Positions 36,431 to 45,138 are shown, counted from the first letter of the stretch. The stretch: 64,000 nt of DNA from Bradyrhizobium japonicum USDA 6 (GCF_000284375.1 NC_017249.1:3946001-4010000), one strand, 5' to 3'. The notes: generated by a model not told the origin, from the sequence alone. Numbers and translations are program-made.

Positions 36431-38069
36431 GCCTTCCGGGATGAGTGCCGGCGCATCCGGTCTGTCAATCCCCGAGCGCACATTCGATGGCGGCTCGCGC
36501 TACCGCTTGCGCGATCTCTTCACGCCGCTGGACACGCTTCTCGTCTCCGGCGGAGATCCGCGGCTGGCGCTCGACGCTGGGGATCGCGTCAACGCCTATG
36601 GCTGTGCGGCCTCGCCGGAACCGGAGATCTGGAATTTCGCCTCCTCGACGGCATCGACGATCTCGCAATTCGCCTATGACCGCGCCGCGCTGGCGCGCGA
36701 AGAGCTGATGCACAGGTGCCTGTTCGACGAGGTGGAGATCGCCTTCGATGCGCGCTGCGAGGGCATGCGCGAGGAGTTGCGCGGCCATCTCCAGCTCTCG
36801 CCGCGCGTCGACGTCGTGTTCTCGCCGTCCGGGACGGATTCTCAGCTCCACGCCCTGTTCCTGGCGCGTGCGGTGCTCGGCGCCCCGCCAGTGACGATCG
36901 TGGTCGGGGCCGACCAGACCGGTAGCGGCACGGCCCATACCGCCCGCGGTCACCATTTCAGCTCCATGACGGCGAGCGGCTTTGTGGTCCGCAAGGACGG
37001 CGCGGTTGCCGGGCTTGCCGGCGCCAGCGTGACGTTGCCGCTGCTTCGGGATGGGCCCGGGATCGCGATGCGCGCCGACACCGATGCCGCGGTGCTGGGG
37101 GCGATCGAAGCGACGATCGCGCAAGGTGCGTCCGTGCTGCTTCAGATCATGGATTCCTCGAAGCTCGGCTGGCGCGCGCCGAGCGTGGCCTGTCTCGACG
37201 AGATCGCGCGGCGCTGGCCGCGCAAGGTTCAGGTCGTCGTCGACGCCTGTCAGGCGCGGCTCGGCCGCCGCCGGCTGCGCTCCTATCTCGACCGCGGCTA
37301 TATGGTGCTGATCACCGGCTCGAAATTCTTCGGCGGCCCTGCCTTCAGCGGCGCGCTGCTGGTGCCGAAAGGGTTTTCGCGGTCGCTCGACCGGATTGAG
37401 GGGATTGCGCCGGGCTTCTTCGACTATGCCGGCCGCTGCGATTGGCCGGTGGCCTGGACGGCGCTGCGCTCACGTTTCGAGCGCCGGCCGAATTTCGGAC
37501 AATGGCTGCGCTGGGAGGCGGCGCTCGCGGAGATCGGCAGCTACTACGGCGTGCCCGGAGCTTTCCGCGTCAGGGTGCTGGCCGAGCTTGCCGCCGGCAT
37601 CGACAGCATGATCGCGCTGTCGCCGTCGCTTCAACCCGTTCCAACGGCGACCGAGAAGACTGCCGGGGACGACGAGGAGTTCGCGCACGCCACGATCTTT
37701 CCGTTCATGCTGCTGCGCGACGGCAAGCCGGTCTCGATGGCCGAGACCGGCGCCATCCATCGGGCGCTACGGCGTGACATGAACGACGAGATCAGCGGCA
37801 GCTCGGCGGACCGGGAGGTCGCCGTCCAGCGCAGCCTGATCGGCCAGCCGGTCCGGCTGGAGCGGCAGGACGATGCGCCGCAGGCCGTGCTGCGCCTCTG
37901 CGTCGGCGCCCGGCTCGTGACCGAGGCCTGGTCGCCGGATATGGCGCAGGCACAACGCAATGTGCAGCACCTGCTCGATCGCATCGCTCATGTCCTGGTG
38001 AAGATCGAGCTGCTGCTTGACCGCGGCGCCGCCGCAACCGCGCCGGAAAAGTCCGCCTTCGAGGTATGA
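36420..38069 (+). CDS. PLP-dependent aminotransferase-fold enzyme of unknown reaction
   Basis: 549 residues from the first ATG, which overlaps the previous stop by 11 bases; Met8 (base 36441) is an equally good start, and neither has a strong ribosome-binding site. Features of fold type I are visible: 'VVFSPSGTDSQLHALFLAR' (phosphate-binding turn), the Asp in 'VVVDACQARLG' and the Schiff-base Lys in 'ITGSKFFGGPAFSGALLVP'. The overall pattern is nearest class V aminotransferases, but the protein is ~150 residues longer. It belongs to a tight operon with ATP-grasp and PLP-decarboxylase genes, so it probably acts on an amino-acid-derived intermediate. Substrate unknown. Confidence 0.7.
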   Translation: MPREPSGMSAGASGLSIPERTFDGGSRYRLRDLFTPLDTLLVSGGDPRLALDAGDRVNAYGCAASPEPEIWNFASSTASTISQFAYDRAALAREELMHRCLFDEVEIAFDARCEGMREELRGHLQLSPRVDVVFSPSGTDSQLHALFLARAVLGAPPVTIVVGADQTGSGTAHTARGHHFSSMTASGFVVRKDGAVAGLAGASVTLPLLRDGPGIAMRADTDAAVLGAIEATIAQGASVLLQIMDSSKLGWRAPSVACLDEIARRWPRKVQVVVDACQARLGRRRLRSYLDRGYMVLITGSKFFGGPAFSGALLVPKGFSRSLDRIEGIAPGFFDYAGRCDWPVAWTALRSRFERRPNFGQWLRWEAALAEIGSYYGVPGAFRVRVLAELAAGIDSMIALSPSLQPVPTATEKTAGDDEEFAHATIFPFMLLRDGKPVSMAETGAIHRALRRDMNDEISGSSADREVAVQRSLIGQPVRLERQDDAPQAVLRLCVGARLVTEAWSPDMAQAQRNVQHLLDRIAHVLVKIELLLDRGAAATAPEKSAFEV

Positions 38070-38070
38070 G

Positions 38071-39324
38071 ATGCAGCATCCAGTTTCCGCGCCGATCGGC
38101 GTGACCGTGCCGAACTATGCCGACCGCATCGGCTTTGCGCAGCTGACGCGCCAGGCCTTCGAAGGTGTCGATCTGCAGCCACTGCGCGATCAGCTCGTCA
38201 CGCGGATCACGGAAGGAGCCGCACACGCGGGCGAAGGCCTTGACCTATCGCTGATCGTCCAGCTACTCGGCGACAAGGCGGCGGGGCTGGCAATCCAGTC
38301 GGAGGTACTGACCTTCCATCAATTGTTTCGCACGCCCGCTGCGGCTCCAAAGCCCGGCTTGCGCGTGCTTGCGTTAGCGGCCGACATCGACATGGGCGGC
38401 AACACGCCGATCGAATTCCTGCTCGAAGGCTCCGATTTCGAGCTGCTGACGCTCTACGTGACCAAGGATGTCGGCTTGCCTGAAACGTTGCCCGATCACG
38501 ACGTCGCCATCGTGGTTGCATCCGATTCCGAGGAATGCCGGGAACCGCTCGCCCTGATCGAAAAGGCGGCGCAGCGCTGGCCGCGGCCGCTGCTCAATCG
38601 CCCCGATCTCATCGGCAACCTCGATCGCGACAAGCTGTATCGGCTGCTGGCGGGCATCCCTGGTCTCGAGATTCCATCGACCATCCACGCGACGCGAGCG
38701 CAATTGACGGATCTCGCGCAGGGCCGGATCGCTTGTGAGGACATCGCCGGCGAATTACGCTTTCCGATGATCGCGCGGCCGCGCGGTACGCATGCCGGTG
38801 TCGGGCTTGCGAGGCTCGACGATGCGCCTGCCCTCGCGGCCTATCTCGCCGAGCGCGAGGAGCAGGATTTCTTCGTCGCGCGCTTCGTCGATTATGCGAG
38901 CCCCGACGGACTCTACCGCAAATACCGTCTCGCGATGGTCGACGGCAAGCCCTACGCCTGCCACATGGCGATCGCCGATCGCTGGGACATCTGGTATCTC
39001 AACGCCTACATGGCGTTCAGCGAGGAGAAGCGGGCTGAAGAGGCCGTCTTCATGCTGGACTTCGACCACGCCTTCGCCGCGCGCCACAAGACCGCGCTCG
39101 ACGAAATGAGCCGGCGCGTCGGTCTCGATTATTTCATCGTCGATTGCGCCGAGAACCAGGACCGCGAGCTGCTGGTCTTCGAAGCCGACAACACCGCCGT
39201 CGTGCACAACATGGATTCGCCGGTCGTGTTTCCGTACAAGCCGCCGCAGATGCGCAAGATCTTTGCCGCGTTCACGGCGATGCTGTCGCGGCACGCAAGA
39301 GAGGGCAAGGTGAGCGCAGCATGA
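38071..39324 (+). CDS. ATP-grasp ligase-like protein
   Basis: 417 residues from the ATG at 38071 (GAGG upstream), directly abutting the previous stop. An N-terminal ~170-residue region is followed by an ATP-grasp fold: 'NRPDLIGNLDRDKLYRLL', 'FPMIARPRGTHAGVGLARL' (ATP-binding Lys-like position occupied by Arg, then the Gly-rich loop), 'EEQDFFVARFVDY', and 'LLVFEADNTAVVHNM' (Glu/Asp-Asn metal ligands). These enzymes join a carboxylate to an amine or thiol using ATP. The C-terminus overlaps the decarboxylase start by 4 bases (ATGA), indicating translational coupling. Substrates unknown. Confidence 0.75.
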   Translation: MQHPVSAPIGVTVPNYADRIGFAQLTRQAFEGVDLQPLRDQLVTRITEGAAHAGEGLDLSLIVQLLGDKAAGLAIQSEVLTFHQLFRTPAAAPKPGLRVLALAADIDMGGNTPIEFLLEGSDFELLTLYVTKDVGLPETLPDHDVAIVVASDSEECREPLALIEKAAQRWPRPLLNRPDLIGNLDRDKLYRLLAGIPGLEIPSTIHATRAQLTDLAQGRIACEDIAGELRFPMIARPRGTHAGVGLARLDDAPALAAYLAEREEQDFFVARFVDYASPDGLYRKYRLAMVDGKPYACHMAIADRWDIWYLNAYMAFSEEKRAEEAVFMLDFDHAFAARHKTALDEMSRRVGLDYFIVDCAENQDRELLVFEADNTAVVHNMDSPVVFPYKPPQMRKIFAAFTAMLSRHAREGKVSAA

Positions 39325-40820
39325 ACGAGATCATCCGCAACGCGCAAAGCTCCGTCGCGCAGGCTTCGCTCGATCCGCAGGACTGGAGCGAATTTCGCAC
39401 GCTCGCCCATCGCATGCTGGACGAGGCGATCGACCGCATCGCCAATATTCGCGCGCGTCCGGTGTGGCAGCCGATCCCCGATGACGTCCGTGCGGCATTC
39501 AAGGCCGACGTGCCGCGCGAGGCGAGCGACCTTGCCGATGTCTATCGCGAATTCGCCGAGCACGTCGCGCCCTATGCGACCGGCAACGTCCATCCCGGGT
39601 TCATGGGCTGGGTGCATGGCGGCGGCACCGCGGTCGGCATGCTCGCGGAGATGCTCGCAGCTGGCCTCAATGCCAATCTCGGCGGACGCGATCACATGCC
39701 GATTGAAGTCGAACGCCAGATCGTCGCGTGGATGCGGCGCCTGTTTGATTTCCCGGAGAGTGCGAGCGGTATCTTCGTCACGGGCACGTCGATGGCCAAT
39801 TTGATGGCGGTGCTGGTGGCGCGCACGAGCGCGCTCGGTACGCTGGCGCGGCAGCACGGCGTCGGCAATGACGGCGCGCTGCTCACGGCCTACACGTCGC
39901 AGGCGGCGCATGGCTGTGTCTCCAGGGCGATGGACATTGCCGGGCTCGGCACCGATGCGCTGCGCAAGATCGATGTCGATGCCGATCATCGTATCGACGT
40001 CGCCGCGTTGCGCGCGCAGATCGCGATCGATCGCGAAGTCGGCTTCAAACCGTTCCTGGTGATCGCATCTGCCGGCACGGTCGATATCGGCGCGATCGAC
40101 GACCTCAAGGCCATCGCTGAACTGTGCCGCGAGGAGGGAATCTGGTTTCACGTCGATGGCGCCTTCGGGGCGCTGGCGATCTTCTCGCCCGAGCTCGCGC
40201 CCATGCTCGGCGGCATCGAGCTCGCCGATTCCATTGCGCTCGACTTCCACAAATGGGGGCAGGTGCCGTACGACGCCGGCTTCCTGCTGGTGCGCGACGG
40301 CGAACTGCACCGGCAGGCCTTTGCGCAGCCGGCGGCCTATCTGCGCCGCGAGGCGAGGGGGCTTGCGGCGGGCGCGGTCTGGCCCTGCGATCTCGGCCCC
40401 GACCTGTCGCGCGGCTTCCGCGCGCTGAAGACCTGGTTCACGCTGAAGACGTTCGGCACTGACAGGCTGGGCGCCGTGATCGCGCGAAGCTGCGCGCTGG
40501 CGAAATATCTGGAGACGCGCGTGCTGGCCGAGCCGCGGCTGGAATTGCTGGCGCCGGTGAACCTCAACATGGTCTGCTTCCGCTACCGCGCCGACGATGC
40601 GGTCAATCGCGAGATCGTCGCCGACGTCCAGGAATCCGGCGTTGCGGCGCCCTCGAGCACGACGCTGGACGGCAGGTTCGCGATCCGCGCTGCCATCGTC
40701 AATCACCGTACCGACGAGACGGACATCGACGCGCTTGTGGCTGCGGTGCTGGAGTTCGGCGCGCGGCGGACCGGCGGTGGTCTGATCGAGGTCGAGGCGC
40801 CGCCGCTGGCGGCGCAGTGA
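39321..40820 (+). CDS. PLP-dependent group II amino-acid decarboxylase
   Basis: 499 residues, starting in the ATGA overlap. 'NVHPGFMGWVHGGGT' near the N-terminus, 'GIFVTGTSMANLMAVLVAR', 'GIWFHVDGAFGALA' (Asp on the pyridine N) and the PLP Lys in 'IALDFHKWGQVPYDAG' identify the DDC/glutamate-decarboxylase family. Expected reaction: removal of CO2 from an aromatic or acidic amino acid to give an amine. As the last gene of the glycosyltransferase-PLP-ATP-grasp operon it may supply the amine that the ATP-grasp enzyme couples. A strong stem-loop follows the stop. Confidence 0.88.
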   Translation: MNEIIRNAQSSVAQASLDPQDWSEFRTLAHRMLDEAIDRIANIRARPVWQPIPDDVRAAFKADVPREASDLADVYREFAEHVAPYATGNVHPGFMGWVHGGGTAVGMLAEMLAAGLNANLGGRDHMPIEVERQIVAWMRRLFDFPESASGIFVTGTSMANLMAVLVARTSALGTLARQHGVGNDGALLTAYTSQAAHGCVSRAMDIAGLGTDALRKIDVDADHRIDVAALRAQIAIDREVGFKPFLVIASAGTVDIGAIDDLKAIAELCREEGIWFHVDGAFGALAIFSPELAPMLGGIELADSIALDFHKWGQVPYDAGFLLVRDGELHRQAFAQPAAYLRREARGLAAGAVWPCDLGPDLSRGFRALKTWFTLKTFGTDRLGAVIARSCALAKYLETRVLAEPRLELLAPVNLNMVCFRYRADDAVNREIVADVQESGVAAPSSTTLDGRFAIRAAIVNHRTDETDIDALVAAVLEFGARRTGGGLIEVEAPPLAAQ

Positions 40821-40837
40821 CCAGGAATGCAGGCGAA

Positions 40838-40876
40838 ACGACAACGGCCCCGGAGATGATCCGGGGCCGTTGTCAT
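40838..40876. terminator. Bidirectional terminator between the decarboxylase gene and flbT
   Basis: GACAACGGCCCCGG and CCGGGGCCGTTGTC form a perfect 14-bp stem around a 7-base loop, followed by ATTT. It lies between two convergent genes. Confidence 0.75.
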
Positions 40877-40899
40877 TTGGTCACGTTGATGCGTGCCGG

Positions 40900-41325
40900 T
40901 CAGGCGGCCGAGCTGACGTTGCCCTTGGGATGCGTCGCTTGGTACTGGTCCCGCAGCTTCTCTTCATAGGCGATCAGCTTGCGGGCATCCTTCAGTGCGC
41001 GGTAGAGATCGCCACTCATGATGTTGTTGTTGATGCTTTCGATGATCGGCCAGGCGCTCGGCACCGCAGTGATGATGTCGCGCACCAGGTTGAAGTAGGT
41101 GCCGTGCTGGCTCTGCGGATCCGGCGAGATGTACATGAGTTGGACCGCGAGATAGACGAGCTTGGCCGGCGTGTCGGCGGTCTCCGGCGTGAGGATGTCG
41201 CGCTCGCGCAGGATTGGCACGTTCTCGCCGTCGATCAGGAGGCGGGCGCGCTGGTCGGTGTTGGTGATCACCGAATTTCCGACGATGATGCGTTCGTGCG
41301 GTTTGAGCTCAACCTTGAGAGCCAT
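40900..41325 (-). CDS. flbT: Flagellar biosynthesis repressor FlbT
   Basis: 141 residues, full length for FlbT. It begins 'MALKVELKPHERIIVGNSVI' and contains 'RARLLIDGENVPILRE' and 'YRALKDARKLIAYEEKL', matching the family. In Caulobacter FlbT binds the 5' leader of flagellin mRNA and lowers its stability; in other rhizobia it can act positively. It is divergent from fliC1 and opposes FlaF, encoded just beyond the flagellins. A near-CtrA box lies in the shared 323-base spacer. Confidence 0.93.
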   Translation of the reverse strand: MALKVELKPHERIIVGNSVITNTDQRARLLIDGENVPILRERDILTPETADTPAKLVYLAVQLMYISPDPQSQHGTYFNLVRDIITAVPSAWPIIESINNNIMSGDLYRALKDARKLIAYEEKLRDQYQATHPKGNVSSAA

Positions 41326-41418
41326 GCCTGTTCTCCATCAACCCTTTTACAACGATCCGTCGCGGCGTTCGTGCGATGAGGGCGATCGTTCGTGATTTGG
41401 GGCCGATCCTTGCGCAAC

Positions 41419-41437
41419 ATGGTTAACAGGTCGTAAA
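41419..41437. promoter_or_regulatory. Near-CtrA box in the flbT-fliC1 spacer
   Basis: ATGGTTAACAGGTCGTAAA contains TTAA-N7-TAAA, one base off the TTAA-N7-TTAA consensus. On the minus strand it reads TTAACCAT. It lies ~95 bases before flbT and ~215 bases before fliC1. Confidence 0.4.
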
Positions 41438-41597
41438 CGACGGCGGCGGGGACGGAAAATGCAACAATTTCAAGGCCGATAGCGGCATTTCCAGCCGTCT
41501 GCCGCGGCCTCGAAGCGGCCTTTCAGCCTCGCGACGGAAAAAGCGCGGGTTTCATTTCACGGATTGTTAGAGGCTTGGACGCACGGTTCGGCGGTCG

Positions 41598-41617
41598 TCT
41601 GATCAATTATGGTCAGA
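41598..41617 (+). promoter_or_regulatory. Leader hairpin before fliC1
   Basis: TCTGATC AATTAT GGTCAGA can fold into a 7-bp stem with one mismatched pair, 31 bases before the flagellin start. It is a candidate FlbT or stability site in the mRNA leader; a short stem CCAGG-TCGG-CCTGG occurs similarly before fliC2 at 43443-43456. Confidence 0.35.
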
Positions 41618-41648
41618 TAGGACGCGTAGCTACCAGAAAGGTAACAGT

Positions 41649-43253
41649 ATGTCCGTCGTTCTCTCCGCATCGGTTCGCCAGAACCTGCTCTCCCTCCAGT
41701 CCACCGCCGACCTCCTCGCCACCACCCAGTCCCGTCTGTCGACTGGCAAGAAGGTGAACTCGGCTCTCGACAACCCCACCAACTTCTTCACCGCCCAGGG
41801 CCTCGACAACCGCGCCAACGACATCAGCAACCTGCTCGATGGCATCGGCAACGGCGTGCAGGTGCTCCAGGCTGCCAACACCGGCATCACCTCGCTGCAG
41901 AAGCTGGTGGACAGCGCCAAGTCGATCGCCAACCAGGTGCTGCAGAGCCCGACGGGCTACTCCACCAAGTCGACCGTGACCTCGACCGCCATCACCGGCG
42001 CGACCGCCAACAACCTGCTGGGTACCGGTTACACCAACAACACGGTTGCCGGCACTGCCGTGCTGAACGACAACACCGGCACTGCGGTCAACATCACGGC
42101 CTCCACCCAGCTGGTCGGTACCGCCGGTGCGGCTTCCGACAACCTCAGCACCGCCATCACAAACGGCTCGGTCCTGACGGTCAACGGCAAGACCATCACG
42201 TTCTCGACCGCGCAGACCACCTCGACCACGGACACCGCCGGCAACGTCACCATCGGCATCGGCACGGGCAGCACCTTGACGGTGCAGAGCGTGCTGAGTG
42301 CGATCGACGGCATCACCGGCACCGGCACCGCCTCGACCGTCGCGGCTGGTAAGCTCACGCTGAGCACCGGCACGACCTCGGATCTCACGATCGCGGGTTC
42401 GGGCAACGTGCTCGCCGCGCTCGGTCTCTCCGCCGGCACGACCGCCCGCGTCCCGCCCGCCATCTCGGGCCAGACGCTGACGATCGCAGCCACCGGCGGC
42501 GGCACGCCCACCAGCATCACCTTCGGCACCGGCACCGGCCAGATCTCGACGCTGAACGGGCTCAATTCGGCGCTGGCGGCCAACAACCTGCAGGCCTCGA
42601 TCGACTCGACCGGCGTGATCTCCATCACGACCACGAACGACGCGGCCTCCTCGACGATCGGCACGCTCGGCGGCTCGGCCTTTACGGCCACCGGTCCGTT
42701 CCACAGCGCCGCCATCGCGGCTCCGGTTGCCGATCCGACCTCGCAGAGCCAGCGTGCAGGCCTGGTTGCGCAGTACAACAACGTGCTCGCGCAGATCAAC
42801 ACGACCGCGCAGGATGCCTCCTTCAACGGCGTCAACCTGCTCAACGGCGACACGCTGAAGCTGACGTTCAACGAAACCGGCAAGTCGACGCTGAGCATCA
42901 CCGGTGTGACCTTCAACACCGCGGGTCTCAACATCTCGAGCCTCGCCTCGGGCACCGACTTCCTGGACAACGCTTCGGCCAACAAGGTCCTGACCTCGCT
43001 CAATGCCGCCAGCAGCACGCTGCGTTCGGAAGCATCGACGCTGGGTTCGAACCTGTCGGTCGTGCAGATCCGTCAGGACTTCAACAAGAACCTGATCAAC
43101 GTCCTGCAGACCGGTTCGTCCAACCTGACGCTGGCCGACACCAACGAGGAAGCGGCCAACAGCCAGGCGCTGTCGACCCGCCAGTCGATCGCGGTCTCGG
43201 CGCTGTCGCTGGCTAACCAGTCGCAGCAGAGCGTGTTGCAGCTCCTGCGCTGA
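41649..43253 (+). CDS. fliC: Flagellin 1 (thick polar flagellum)
   Basis: 534 residues. The conserved D0/D1 ends are intact: N-terminal 'SASVRQNLLSLQSTADLL' with 'RLSTGKKVNSALDNP', and C-terminal 'LANQSQQSVLQLLR'. The centre (~residues 100-370) is a Thr/Gly/Ala-rich surface region with modules homologous to those in FlgE and FlgL. The size suits the thick-filament flagellins of Bradyrhizobium. It is ~75% identical by eye to the next gene, so the pair arose by duplication. AAAGG precedes the start, and a rho-independent terminator follows. Confidence 0.95.
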   Translation: MSVVLSASVRQNLLSLQSTADLLATTQSRLSTGKKVNSALDNPTNFFTAQGLDNRANDISNLLDGIGNGVQVLQAANTGITSLQKLVDSAKSIANQVLQSPTGYSTKSTVTSTAITGATANNLLGTGYTNNTVAGTAVLNDNTGTAVNITASTQLVGTAGAASDNLSTAITNGSVLTVNGKTITFSTAQTTSTTDTAGNVTIGIGTGSTLTVQSVLSAIDGITGTGTASTVAAGKLTLSTGTTSDLTIAGSGNVLAALGLSAGTTARVPPAISGQTLTIAATGGGTPTSITFGTGTGQISTLNGLNSALAANNLQASIDSTGVISITTTNDAASSTIGTLGGSAFTATGPFHSAAIAAPVADPTSQSQRAGLVAQYNNVLAQINTTAQDASFNGVNLLNGDTLKLTFNETGKSTLSITGVTFNTAGLNISSLASGTDFLDNASANKVLTSLNAASSTLRSEASTLGSNLSVVQIRQDFNKNLINVLQTGSSNLTLADTNEEAANSQALSTRQSIAVSALSLANQSQQSVLQLLR

Positions 43254-43284
43254 TACGCGGCGAAAATCGTCAAACAAGGCATTA

Positions 43285-43313
43285 CGGCGGGGCTTTTGCC
43301 CCGCCGTTTTTTT
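43285..43313 (+). terminator. Rho-independent terminator of fliC1
   Basis: CGGCGGGGC-TTTT-GCCCCGCCG followed by seven T, 31 bases after the flagellin stop. The stem is perfect, so the second flagellin gene has its own promoter. Confidence 0.92.
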
Positions 43314-43357
43314 GCGCGTGATGCGGCGTGAGCCGGGTTGCAGGGAACCCTGGCCTG

Positions 43358-43407
43358 TTAATACCTTGTTAACCCTGTGGCTTAAGTGGCCATTAACCTT
43401 AATTTAA
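43358..43407 (+). promoter_or_regulatory. Array of CtrA-type boxes before fliC2
   Basis: Five TTAA quartets start at 43358, 43369, 43382, 43393 and 43404. They form TTAA-N7-TTAA at 43358-43372, 43382-43396 and 43393-43407, the last two sharing a quartet. All quartets but one step are 11 bases apart, on one face of the helix. The fliC2 start is 91 bases downstream. Confidence 0.65.
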
Positions 43408-43497
43408 AGGACAGGCTCTAAAACTGGACAAAAGCTCATCTGCCAGGTCGGCCTGGACCGATTCGTACAGCGTCGCGCTTCAAGAGGAAGATCCGCC

Positions 43498-45105
43498 ATG
43501 TCCAACATCGTTCTCTCGGCATCAGTTCGCCAGAACCTGTTGTCGCTGCAGTCGACGGCCGACCTGCTGGCCACCACGCAAGGACGCCTTTCGACCGGCA
43601 AGAAGGTGAACACGGCGCTGGATAACCCCACCAACTTCTTCACCGCCCAGGGGCTGGACAACCGCGCCAGCGACATCAGTAACCTCCTCGATGGCATCAG
43701 CAACGGCGTGCAGGTGCTGCAGGCCGCCAACACCGGCATCACCTCGCTGCAGAAGCTGGTCGACAGCGCCAAGTCGATCGCCAGCCAGGTGCTGCAGAGT
43801 CCGACGGGCTACTCGCCCAAGTCCAACGTGACATCGGCTGCGATCCCCGGTGCGACCGCTAACAACCTGCTGGGCACGGCATACACCAACAACACGGTCA
43901 CCGGCACCGTCGTCAACAATGACGATACGAGCGGCGCGGCGCCGATCACGGGCGCGACCAAGCTGGTCGGTACCGCCGGTGCGGGTTCGGACGATCTCGG
44001 TACGGCCATCACCAACGGTTCGGTCCTGACTGTCGACGGCAAGACGATCACCTTCTCGACCGCGCAAACCACCTCGACCACCGATTCCTTCGGCAACGTC
44101 ACGATCGGCATCGGTACCGGCAGCACACTCACCGTGCAGACGGTGCTGAGCGCGATCGACGGCATCACGGGTACGGGCACGGCCTCGACCATTTCCGGCG
44201 GCAAGCTCGTGCTCAGCACCGGCACTAGCCAGGATCTGGCGATCTCCGGCTCGGGCAACGTGCTCACGGCGCTCGGCCTCACTGCCGGCACCACCGCCCG
44301 CGTTCCGCCCCCGCTCAGCGGCAAGACGTTGACGATCGGTGCGACCGGCGGCGGCACCGCCACCAGCATCACGTTCGGCGCCGGCGCCGGGCAGGTTTCC
44401 ACGCTCAATCAGCTCAACGCGGCACTGGCGGCGAACAACCTGCAGGCGACGATCGACACGACCGGTCATCTCAACATCGTGACCTCCAACGACTCGGCGT
44501 CCTCGACGATCGGCGCAATCGGCGGCACGGCCGCGGCGAGCGGCCAGTTCTTCTATGGCCTGATCGCGCAGGCGCCCACCGTCGACCCGGATTCGCAAGC
44601 CACGCGCGCCAATCTGGTCGGGCAGTACAACAACGTGCTCGCGCAAATCAACACCACGGCGCAGGACTCTTCCTACAACGGCGTGAATCTGCTGAACGGC
44701 GATACGCTCAAGCTCGTGTTCAACGAAACCGGGCGTTCGACGCTGAACATTCAGGGCGTCACCTTCAACGACGCCGGCCTCAACCTTGCTCCCTTGACCT
44801 CGGGCGTTGATTTCCTGGACTCGAAATCGGCGAACGCCATTCTGACTTCGCTCAACTCGGCCAGCACCACGCTGCGTGCCGAGGCGTCGACGCTCGGTTC
44901 GAACCTGTCGATCGTGCAGATCCGTCAGGACTTCAGCAAGAACCTCATCAACGTGCTGCAGACCGGCTCTTCGAGCCTGACGCTTGCGGACACCAACGAG
45001 GAAGCGGCCAACAGCCAGGCGCTCTCGACGCGCCAGTCGATCGCAGTCTCCGCGCTGTCGCTCGCCAACCAGTCGCAGCAGAGCGTGCTTCAGCTCCTCC
45101 GCTAA
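43498..45105 (+). CDS. fliC: Flagellin 2 (thick polar flagellum)
   Basis: 535 residues with the same D0/D1 ends as flagellin 1 ('SASVRQNLLSLQSTADLL', 'LANQSQQSVLQLLR'). Differences concentrate in the surface-exposed centre, for example 'DDTSGAAPITGATKLVG' and 'FFYGLIAQAPTVDPDS'. AAGAGGAAG precedes the start. Unlike fliC1 it has a dense array of TTAA-N7-TTAA boxes upstream, so the two filament proteins are probably expressed at different times or levels. A terminator follows at 45139. Confidence 0.95.
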   Translation: MSNIVLSASVRQNLLSLQSTADLLATTQGRLSTGKKVNTALDNPTNFFTAQGLDNRASDISNLLDGISNGVQVLQAANTGITSLQKLVDSAKSIASQVLQSPTGYSPKSNVTSAAIPGATANNLLGTAYTNNTVTGTVVNNDDTSGAAPITGATKLVGTAGAGSDDLGTAITNGSVLTVDGKTITFSTAQTTSTTDSFGNVTIGIGTGSTLTVQTVLSAIDGITGTGTASTISGGKLVLSTGTSQDLAISGSGNVLTALGLTAGTTARVPPPLSGKTLTIGATGGGTATSITFGAGAGQVSTLNQLNAALAANNLQATIDTTGHLNIVTSNDSASSTIGAIGGTAAASGQFFYGLIAQAPTVDPDSQATRANLVGQYNNVLAQINTTAQDSSYNGVNLLNGDTLKLVFNETGRSTLNIQGVTFNDAGLNLAPLTSGVDFLDSKSANAILTSLNSASTTLRAEASTLGSNLSIVQIRQDFSKNLINVLQTGSSSLTLADTNEEAANSQALSTRQSIAVSALSLANQSQQSVLQLLR

Positions 45106-45138
45106 GCGCGACGCCGACGTACACGATGAGTCATTCAA

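Noticed and set aside
35648..40820. Reading the four-gene operon as ordinary glutamate/GABA metabolism
   Set aside because: The decarboxylase alone could fit, but the ATP-grasp and GT-like genes in the same translationally coupled unit do not.
39129..40844. 571-residue minus-strand ORF opposite the decarboxylase
   Set aside because: Antisense shadow of a gene with clear PLP-decarboxylase motifs.
41397..41415. Possible -24/-12 promoter (GGGGCCGATCCTTGC) before fliC1
   Set aside because: GG/GC spacing can be forced, but the -24 element does not match TGGCA; kept out of the feature list.
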